Positions 1 to 7,200 of a stretch of 8,175 nt of DNA are shown here, in pieces; the stretch's first letter is position 1; every line of letters starts with the position of its first letter. Source of the DNA: an uncultured Planctomycetaceae bacterium (GTDB lineage: Bacteria > Planctomycetota > Planctomycetia > Pirellulales > Pirellulaceae); NCBI GenBank assembly GCA_903921945.1, contig CAIXSC010000568.1, positions 1-8,175 of the forward strand, given 5' to 3'. The position numbers were made by a program, and so were the translations under genes. The notes beneath the pieces were generated by a model, which did not search any database, was not told the DNA's origin, and saw only the letters and a list, made by a program, of their open reading frames with translations.

Positions 1-1253
1 CGAACTTCGACGCGCGCCGCTTGCGCGGTTGCCAACATCGCGGGTGGCGTCGGCGGCGCGTCGCGCTGGGGCCATTGCGTGCCGAACAACGCGAGCAAAG
101 CCGCGTGCGGATCGAGAGCGGCGACGCGAAGGTTGGACGAGGGTAATCCGTTCTCCGGCGATCGGGTGCGGACCGTGGAGTGGCTCGCGACTTCTCCCTT
201 TCCCGGCCGACGTCCGGCCGACGACGCGACGACCTGCTCGCTGGCGGCGGTGACCGTCGAACCGTCGACGCGAGTCCACCGCCAATCACCGACCGGCAGG
301 CCGCAAGCGAACGTGCCGCGGGCCCGCTCCTGGCCGCTCGGCCGCCACCAAATCCATTCACCCTCGGCGTGTCCGTCGACATAATCGCCACTGACCGCCT
401 TTTGCCCTTGCGCGAACCACCATGTGTGCGTGCCAACCGGCAGGTCATGCTCGAAGGCCCCATGCCGAGCAATCTGGCCGTTGGCGTGCCACAACGCGGT
501 CATTCCATGCCGCTCGTCATGCCCTTGCGGACGATGTTCCGCACGGGTGGCTGTCCACCAATCGTCGCGTCGGTCCAAAAGCAGCGGCGCGGCGAGCAGC
601 GTGAGCGACTGTCGTCGCTGTCCGCCGGGATAGGAGGCGGTCTGCATGACGAGTTCCCGCGCGTCGTCGAAACCGCGGCGATAAAGCTCTTCCCCGCCGA
701 CGTTCCAGCGAACCAACTCGCCGTGAAGACGGCCGTTGCGATATTCGGCTTGTTGCGACTTCCGCCCGCTGGGGAACCACCATTCGGCTATACCGTTTCG
801 TTCACCCTCGGCGTATCGGAGCACGCTCACCACGCGCCCACGCGCGTCCGTCGTTTTCCAGACACCGTCCAGTTCGCCCGCGCGAAAGCTGGCTTCGGAA
901 AGAAGGGGCAATTCAAAGCCGCTGTAAGCCGAATCCCGCAGGGCCGGAGAGTCTTCGAGCGAATGGAGCCGCCGCCAACGGCCCTCGCGAAGTCCGTTCT
1001 CGAATTCCCCGTCAGCGACGAGGCGCCCCGCGATGTCCCACCATTGCCAGGCACCATGCAATTGTTTCCCGCCCGCCGAGTCTCGGCGCACGTGCCGAAT
1101 GATCCGCACGCTTCCGTCGGGATGGAATTCCTTTTCCTCTGTCGCTGACGGGGGACGCTCCGCCGCCGGAAGCCATGTCCGATGGAAATCGCCGAAAGCC
1201 ACTAGCAGGCCCATCACGGCCGCCAGCGGGCGCCAACGGTTGCTAAGTGGCAT
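1..1253 (-). CDS. MORN/YwqK-like repeat protein, exported, 3' end outside window
   Basis: Reading the minus strand from the ATG at 1253 gives 417 codons with no stop up to the window edge, so the C-terminus is missing. Residues 1-31 look like a Sec signal: basic start (RWR), hydrophobic stretch about 10-20, possible cleavage after PAA near 31. The rest holds repeated units built on a 'G-x-W-x-W/F-x-x-x-G-x-x-x-x-x-G-x-F/Y-x-x-G-x-x-x-G' pattern, clearest at residues 66-96, 145-188 and 248-331 (for example EYRNGRLHGELVRW and DYVDGHAEGEWIWW). This is the spacing of MORN/YwqK-type repeats, which form beta-hairpin sheets; no catalytic role can be assigned. After about residue 335 the repeats stop and a Ser/Ala/Pro-rich tail begins. 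It lies 157 bases downstream of the VIT-VWA gene on the same strand and may be co-transcribed. The frame is open upstream as far as a GTG at 1346, but those extra residues are not signal-like. A GGGGA sits about 8 bases before the ATG as a weak ribosome site. The antisense open frame at 180-1148 is judged a shadow. Confidence 0.8.
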   Translation of the reverse strand, partial: MPLSNRWRPLAAVMGLLVAFGDFHRTWLPAAERPPSATEEKEFHPDGSVRIIRHVRRDSAGGKQLHGAWQWWDIAGRLVADGEFENGLREGRWRRLHSLEDSPALRDSAYSGFELPLLSEASFRAGELDGVWKTTDARGRVVSVLRYAEGERNGIAEWWFPSGRKSQQAEYRNGRLHGELVRWNVGGEELYRRGFDDARELVMQTASYPGGQRRQSLTLLAAPLLLDRRDDWWTATRAEHRPQGHDERHGMTALWHANGQIARHGAFEHDLPVGTHTWWFAQGQKAVSGDYVDGHAEGEWIWWRPSGQERARGTFACGLPVGDWRWTRVDGSTVTAASEQVVASSAGRRPGKGEVASHSTVRTRSPENGLPSSNLRVAALDPHAALLALFGTQWPQRDAPPTPPAMLATAQAARVEV

Positions 1254-1339
1254 GGCCGATTCCCCAGCTCGGTTTACGATCTCCTCCGTGTTCTTAATCG
1301 ACCAATGATGAAGGCGGATGAAAACACAAACGGCAGGGC

Positions 1340-1368
1340 CGCGCACGGGGTACAACCGACGCGCACGG
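1340..1368. repeat. 9-bp direct repeat in the gap between two minus-strand genes
   Basis: CGCGCACGG occurs at 1340-1348 and again at 1360-1368, a 20-base period (about two helical turns). It lies in the 157-base gap between the VIT-VWA stop and the MORN-like start. Same-face spacing would suit a dimeric regulator, but in GC-rich DNA it may be chance. No clear -35/-10 pair, and no stem followed by a T-run, was seen in the gap. Confidence 0.3.
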
Positions 1369-1410
1369 CTTCACTGCCACAGCTTGACAAAATCTGGCCA
1401 GTTTTCCAGG

Positions 1411-3954
1411 TTACGGATCGACGACCTCGATCACCTCGCTCCCCAACCGTATCTGCACCGTGCCATCCAACGCCAGATACTGGGCGAACTTCCGGCCATG
1501 CTGCCGGGCCAGTGCGAAGTAGTCATCGCTGAACCTCGCGACCTTGCGAATCGCTTGGGGATCGGCCATCTCTGCCAGCGAATCGACCCAACGGCCACCA
1601 CGGAAGTAGAAGGTCTTGTCACCGACGTTTTGCACGTTGTTGGCGACCACGACGCCATCCGAGGCCGAGTCCGCGACCGTCACGCCACCAGCCGCCGGGG
1701 CCTGCGCGGCGGCCTGCATTTGCCCCTTGTTCGCGCGCAGTGAGAATGCCTCCTTGCCCGAATCGGCGGCCAGACGCCGAAGTCGATTGCCGGCCTCGTG
1801 AGCAGCATCAGCCGGCTTGACCATGATGTCCGTATTGATGCCAGCAATGGCCCGGGCCTCTAAACCTTTGGAGAACGGCGTTCCACCGCCGGTCGCCGCC
1901 GCGGACGCATTCGACGGCCCAGCGGCGCCGCCGGGACGAACAATTCCGGCCATCGGTTGATCGTCCGCGAGGAACGATGTGAATGGCGTCAGGATCCCGT
2001 GGCGTTTACCGAGCGACACCAGTTCCTCCGTAAGCTCAAAGTTGGGGCCATTCAAATCGATCAAATCAATGATCTCACCCACGCGTCGCACGGCCCACAG
2101 TTTTTCCATGTAAGCCGGCGCGCCTTCGGGCGATTTCGCAACCAGCTCCGCTTCGAACGAAAAAGTCCGTGGCTGCCCCTGCACCTTTCCCTTCATGAGG
2201 AACGAAGCCTTGCCGGGCGTCTTGTAGCGACCGACAACAACCAAGGTATCGCCCATGTAGAGGTCGTGAATGCGTTTCGGATAAACGCGATTGAGCGGCG
2301 GCCCCTGCTCGGGACGCGCACCTTCCAATCGCGTTTCCAACTCGACGTCGCTCAACGCCGGCTGCCCCACCCGGTTGTACAAACGGCTGATGTGCGTTTC
2401 GATGTCCTCGGAGGGACGCACGTATTCCGTTTGTCCAAAGCCGTCACGGGCCAGCGTGTCGAGCAACCGGCTATTCACGTCGTAGCCTACACCGAACACG
2501 AACATCCGAGCCCGGACCCGGTTCGCTTCCCGAGCGGCGGTGGCGATCCGCCCCTCGTTGGTCACGCCCACTGTCGGCAAACCGTCAGTGAGGAAGATCA
2601 TATAGTTGGGCCGCGAGGAATCCGCCAACAGCTTAAACGCCGCCCGCAACGCGCCGTCGATGTTCGTGCTTCCACCCGCGTACAACCCCTCGACGAAGCC
2701 GAGCGCCTCGCCGCGAGTCGCATCCGAGTACCGCTGCATTTCGGGCTTGAACAACGACACCTCCGTGTCATACGCGACGATGTTGAATAAATCGCCCTCG
2801 CGGAGATTGTTGAGCACGAACTTCAACGCGTTCTTCGCTTGCTCGATCTTCGGTCCGCTCATGCTGCCCGAGCGATCGACAACGAATACCAGGTTTTTCC
2901 GCGGAGCTTCTCCCATCGGCGCCTCAATCGCGGGCGTCGCCATCATCAGGAAATAACCATCCTCGTCGGCGTTCGGCCGGTAAGACAGCACCTTCGCGCC
3001 CACCGCCTCGCGGCCCACGTCGTACAGCAACCGGATATCCGTGCGCGGCGATTCGTTCGTCGCCGCGAACGACACGACCGCCCGCCGATCGTCGGGACGC
3101 TTCACTTCCAACAGGTGCGACGGACTGTAGACGTTGCGGAGCGGGACCGTCGACTCCAAAGTGACCTGGAAAGACAGCTTTTCGATCGGTTTCGCCGTGT
3201 ACCGAGCCGCGCTCCACGGGAACAGAAGTTCCGTCACGCCGCCGCTCTGGCGACAAACTTGGCTGAACCGCAACGTCACCGTCCGTTCCGCACCCGGCGG
3301 CAGCGGAAACACGCTCGTCTTGAGCAGTCCCGTGCCGATCCATTCCAGCAACGCCGGATCGCGTTGCCGCCTCACATAGGACTCGTAAATCCGCCGCGCC
3401 TCGTCCGCGTTCAGCATCTTGGCTTCGAATTCCTTGCCATCGACGAGGAACGTCAGGCGGTCAACGACTCCGTCGTACGGCAAAGGGAAGACGAATGCCG
3501 CCTCAATCGGCACCGAACCCGGATTGCGGAATGTTTGCGTCACCTGCAGGCTGGCCACTTGATCCACAAGCGTTCCCTGGACCGCAAGCTGCTTGATTTC
3601 ATAAACGGGCGACGGTGGCGGAGGAGGTGGCGGAGGAAACACCGGGGGAATTGGCATTGGGAACGGCGGGCCGGGATGCGGCGGTCGGGGCAAGCGGAAA
3701 TCGGACCGCGGCTCATTCGGCAACAAAAACCCTTGCCCCAAGGCGAGTCTTGGTCCGAACCAACCACAGATCCGGTCACTCCATCTCCCGCCGCTTTCCG
3801 CTCGTGGATCGCTGCCAACGACGGCTCCGAATGGCGTTGGTTCGGGACTGGTTGCCCCACCGCCCACAAAGCCGCTCGCCAAGCCGCCGATCAACGCTAC
3901 CGCCCACAGAGACCTTAAACCGCGAAACGGTCGCTTGCCTGTTCCGAATGTCAT
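1411..3954 (-). CDS. VIT and von Willebrand factor A domain protein, exported
   Basis: The protein has 847 residues from the ATG at 3954. The order is: basic N-terminus and hydrophobic signal core (about 16-30) without a lipobox; a proline-rich linker (84-116) with eight consecutive prolines at 107-114; a VIT domain (about 118-247, with AFVFPLPYDGVVDRLTF and ADEARRIYESYVRRQRDP); a VWA domain (about 353-525); a beta-rich region ending in HGILTPFTSFLAD (652-664); a Gly/Ala-rich linker; and a compact C-terminal module (about 778-847). The MIDAS metal site is complete: D360-x-S362-x-S364, T430 in GGSTNI and D457 in TDG. VIT-VWA proteins resemble inter-alpha-trypsin inhibitor heavy chains and are usually binding or scaffolding proteins, not enzymes. 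This start was chosen because GGGAGGAA lies 8 bases before it, whereas the frame also opens at 3978, which would place that ribosome site inside the coding region. The gene heads the minus-strand unit and diverges from the PSCyt gene. The ligand is unknown. Confidence 0.93.
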   Translation of the reverse strand: MTFGTGKRPFRGLRSLWAVALIGGLASGFVGGGATSPEPTPFGAVVGSDPRAESGGRWSDRICGWFGPRLALGQGFLLPNEPRSDFRLPRPPHPGPPFPMPIPPVFPPPPPPPPSPVYEIKQLAVQGTLVDQVASLQVTQTFRNPGSVPIEAAFVFPLPYDGVVDRLTFLVDGKEFEAKMLNADEARRIYESYVRRQRDPALLEWIGTGLLKTSVFPLPPGAERTVTLRFSQVCRQSGGVTELLFPWSAARYTAKPIEKLSFQVTLESTVPLRNVYSPSHLLEVKRPDDRRAVVSFAATNESPRTDIRLLYDVGREAVGAKVLSYRPNADEDGYFLMMATPAIEAPMGEAPRKNLVFVVDRSGSMSGPKIEQAKNALKFVLNNLREGDLFNIVAYDTEVSLFKPEMQRYSDATRGEALGFVEGLYAGGSTNIDGALRAAFKLLADSSRPNYMIFLTDGLPTVGVTNEGRIATAAREANRVRARMFVFGVGYDVNSRLLDTLARDGFGQTEYVRPSEDIETHISRLYNRVGQPALSDVELETRLEGARPEQGPPLNRVYPKRIHDLYMGDTLVVVGRYKTPGKASFLMKGKVQGQPRTFSFEAELVAKSPEGAPAYMEKLWAVRRVGEIIDLIDLNGPNFELTEELVSLGKRHGILTPFTSFLADDQPMAGIVRPGGAAGPSNASAAATGGGTPFSKGLEARAIAGINTDIMVKPADAAHEAGNRLRRLAADSGKEAFSLRANKGQMQAAAQAPAAGGVTVADSASDGVVVANNVQNVGDKTFYFRGGRWVDSLAEMADPQAIRKVARFSDDYFALARQHGRKFAQYLALDGTVQIRLGSEVIEVVDP

Positions 3955-3960
3955 GTTGGG

Positions 3961-3968
3961 TTCCTCCC
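3961..3968 (-). promoter_or_regulatory. Strong ribosome binding site of the VIT-VWA gene
   Basis: On the minus strand GGGAGGAA is followed by AACCCAAC-type spacing, and the GGAGG core ends 8 bases before the ATG at 3954. This fixes the start eight codons downstream of the longest possible one at 3978. Confidence 0.75.
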
Positions 3969-4045
3969 TTTGCCGCATTAGACAGCGCAGCGCGTCCCCG
4001 AGTTCCCAATTCTATGGAAGCGGTCTCCAGGAATCTGGTTTTCCA

Positions 4046-4071
4046 CGGATTGGCCTCGCCTTGCGGATTGG
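4046..4071. repeat. 8-bp direct repeat upstream of the VIT-VWA gene
   Basis: CGGATTGG occurs at 4046-4053 and 4064-4071 (18-base period), and the core GATTGG occurs a third time at 4153-4158. All are in the divergent intergenic region and could be operator half-sites. There is no supporting family knowledge, so this is a sequence observation only. Confidence 0.3.
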
Positions 4072-4132
4072 GTCAGTTAGCCGCTAAACCTCTCGGCCGT
4101 CCCCCGCTCCCCACGCCCGCCTGGAGGGGATT

Positions 4133-4138
4133 ATTATA
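4133..4138 (-). promoter_or_regulatory. Possible -10 box (TATAAT on the minus strand)
   Basis: The minus strand reads CTATAATAATC here, an exact match to the sigma-70 -10 consensus, in the only AT-rich patch of a GC-rich spacer. It lies about 180 bases upstream of the VIT-VWA ATG. No good -35 is seen 16-18 bases upstream. The same patch gives TATTAT on the plus strand and could serve the PSCyt operon instead. Confidence 0.3.
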
Positions 4139-4275
4139 GATTCACGCGTGTTGATTGGTGCCCAGCCCCGATCCACGTCCGCAGATTGTCGAACTCCGCG
4201 AGCCAAGCCATGTGCCAACTGCTCCCACGACTCGACCAGAAGTCCGGCCAACCATCGCACAGCGACTCGGCGACC

Positions 4276-7200
4276 ATGGGACGGATGATCGTTTGGCGTC
4301 GCCAACAGGCCATGCCCCGGCTGATTCTCGCGGTGTTCACGACATGGCTTGCCTGGCCGCTGCTGGCCTCACCGCTTCCCGCAGCGCCGCTCGCCGCGGT
4401 GACCGCCACCGACTCCGCCAAATACCTGCGCGACATCAAACCGCTGCTGCAGAATCGCTGCTTCTCCTGCCACGGCGCGCTGAAGCAGCAGGCCGGCCTG
4501 CGGCTCGACACGGCCGCCGCCATGGTTCGCGGCGGCGACTCGGGACCAGCGATCATCCGTGGCGATTCGTCAAAGAGCCTGCTCATCGCCCGCGTCACCG
4601 CCTCCGACAAGGCGCAGCGGATGCCGCCCGAACACGAAGGCGAGGCGCTTTCGGCGGACCAAATCAAGGCCTTGAAAGACTGGATCGACGCCTCCGCGCC
4701 GGCGCCAACGGACGAACAACCGGCTGCCGACCCGCGTTCGCACTGGGCCTTTCAGCCCATCAAGCGGCCGGCTGTGCCCATGCCGCCCACGAACGCGCCC
4801 GCCTGGGGCCACAACCCCATCGACGCCTTCGTCGCCGCCGGCCACCGCCAAGCCGGCGTCACGCCCAATCCCGAGGCTTCGCGATCGCTGTTGCTCCGGC
4901 GCCTGTCGCTCGACCTGATCGGCCTGCCGCCCACCGCCGCCGAACTCGACGCCTTCGAACGCGACACGGCCCCAGGCTGGTACGAACGCGCGGTCGACCG
5001 ACTGCTCGACGATCCGCGGCACGGCGAACGCTGGGCCCGTCACTGGATGGACGTCTGGCGCTACAGTGATTGGTGGGGATTAGGCCAACAGCTGCGGAAC
5101 AGCCAACAACACATCTGGCATTGGCGCGACTGGATCATCGAATCGCTCAATGCCGACACGCCCTACGATGAAATGGTCCGACTGATGCTCGCCGCCGACG
5201 AGCTCGCCCCGAACGATCTCGGGAAGCTGCGTGCCACCGGTTACCTGGCCCGCAACTACTTCCTCTTCAATCGCAACCAGTGGATGGAGGACACGGTCGA
5301 ACACGTCGGCAAGGCGTTTCTCGGATTGACGCTCAACTGCGCCAAATGCCACGACCACAAATACGACCCGATCGACCATGCGGATTACTACCGAATGCGG
5401 GCGTTTTTTGAACCGTACCACGTTCGCATGGACATGATCCCAGGTGAATCCGACCTGGAGAGGAATGGCATTCCGCGAGCCTTCGATGGCCGGCCCGAAA
5501 CGCCCACGTACCTGTTCATCCGCGGCCAGGAGAAGGATCCCGACAAATCCCGCGTTTTGGCTCCCGAACTGCCCGCCGTGTTGCGCTTCGCCGAGTTCCC
5601 CGTGGAACCGGTTGAACTGCCGATCGAAGCCTGGCAACCCGATCACCGTCCACACGTCACCGAAGCCTACCTCGCCGCCGCTCGCGCGAAACAGACGCCG
5701 GCCAAAGCAAAAGTCGCCGCCGCCCAAGAAAAGCTGGCCGCGAGCCAACGCGTTCTGGCCGAACTAAAGGCCAAGGCCGCAACGGCCCCAGCCGCCACCT
5801 CGCCCACCGCCGCATCACCAGCCGCCGCATCCCCTACCGCCGTATCCCCCACCGCCGCATCCCCTGCCGTCGCATCCCCTGCCGCCGCATCACCAACCGC
5901 CGCATCCCCTGCTACACCCGGCCGACTTTTCCAGGACACGTTCGCGACGCTCGACAAGGGCCGCTGGGAACTGCTGGGCGGCGACTGGCAACACGAACCG
6001 GGCCGGCTGGACCAACGGCGCGACGGCGCCACGCGCGCCGCGCTCCGCTATCGGGGACCGGCGCCAAAAGATTTCGACATGACGCTGCGTTTCACGATTC
6101 TCGGCGGCAGCCGATGGCGAAGCGTCGGCATCGCGTTCGATTCGACAGCCGAAGATCCCACGGCCAGCTCCGAAAAGCCGGACGACAGCGAGCAAAATCT
6201 TTACGTCAGCGCTGTTTCCGGCGGTTCCAAGGTGCAAGCGGCCTTCCATCAAGGCGGCCGGTGGCAGTACCCAGCCAACGGCGCCGCGATGCGCCCCGTC
6301 GAACTGAACCGCGAATACACGTTGCGCCTTCAAGTTCGCGACACGCTCGTCAATGCATCGCTGAACGGCGAACCGCAAGTCGCGTGGCGCTCCCCACTCG
6401 CTCGCCGCGACGGCCGGCTGCTGATCACCGCGTTCGACGCCATAGTGCGCTTCCATGAAGTCTCGCTCGCGACGCTCGCCCCGACCGCGCCGCTGCGGGA
6501 ACCCTCGGCCACGCCAACGACTCCCGCCATGACCGCGGGTGCAACGCCAGCTCCGGCGAAACCAGCCACTGTCGAGGAAGCGCAGCGGCAAGTGGACGAA
6601 GCGGAACTGGAAATCCGCATCGCCGAACTGGCGGTGGCGGCCGTTGACGTGGAGATCGCGAGCGTCGAGCGGCGGGGCGAGGCATCCCGCGAGGCACGTG
6701 AACTCGCGCCCAGCAACGCGGCCAACGCCGCACCCGCTCGACCGGCCGCTCGAGCGGCGGTGAGGGCGGAACGTGAATTGGCCGTAGCACTCGCGCGAGT
6801 CGCGGTCGCTGAGGCCGAATGGAAACGGCTGCGCGCTACCGCCGACAAGAAAGAGGCCGCTGAAAAGGACGTCGCCACCACGAACCAGAAGCTCAACGAC
6901 GCGCTCAAGAAGGTCGACGAACCGGGCGAGCAGTTCACACGATTCGTCGGAGCCAAATGGACACCCACGCGCTTCTTCAGTTCGGGATCCGATGACCCGA
7001 TGGTTGTCTTCCAACAACGCAGCACGGGCCGTCGCAAGGCGCTCGCGTCCTGGATCGTCGACCGCCGCAATCCACTCGCCGCCCGCGTCGCGGTGAACCA
7101 CTTGTGGCTGCGACATTTCGGCATGCCGCTCGTGCCCTCCGTCTTCGATTTCGGACTCAAGGGCACGCCCCCTTCGCACCCGGAACTGCTCGATTGGCTC

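Larger units (their letters stand above)
3955..4275. other. Intergenic region between divergent genes
   Basis: About 320 bases separate the VIT-VWA start (minus) from the chosen PSCyt start (plus). The region holds the VIT-VWA ribosome site, an AT-rich patch at 4130-4140 that can be read as a -10 box on either strand, and a direct repeat at 4046-4071. No convincing gene is present: the open frames crossing it have no ribosome site and no recognisable family sequence. No rho-independent terminator or structured RNA was recognised. Both operons probably start here. Confidence 0.6.

Noticed and set aside
180..1148. Plus-strand open frame of 322 codons
   Set aside because: It has no recognisable motif or ribosome site and lies antisense to the signal-bearing MORN-like frame; GC-rich codon bias explains it.
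1384..1389. TTGACA on the plus strand
   Set aside because: It matches a -35 box, but no -10 lies 16-18 bases downstream and it points into the antisense of the VIT-VWA gene.
1385..1406. Palindrome AAAACTGGCCAGATTTT after the VIT-VWA stop
   Set aside because: There is no loop and no following T-run of the right kind, so it does not fit a rho-independent terminator; the stem is short.
2839..3918. Plus-strand open frame of 359 codons
   Set aside because: It is antisense to the VIT-VWA gene, Arg/His-rich and without family sequence.
4072..4095. Short inverted repeat TTAGCCGCTAA
   Set aside because: A 4-base stem with a 3-base loop is too weak to call a terminator or operator.
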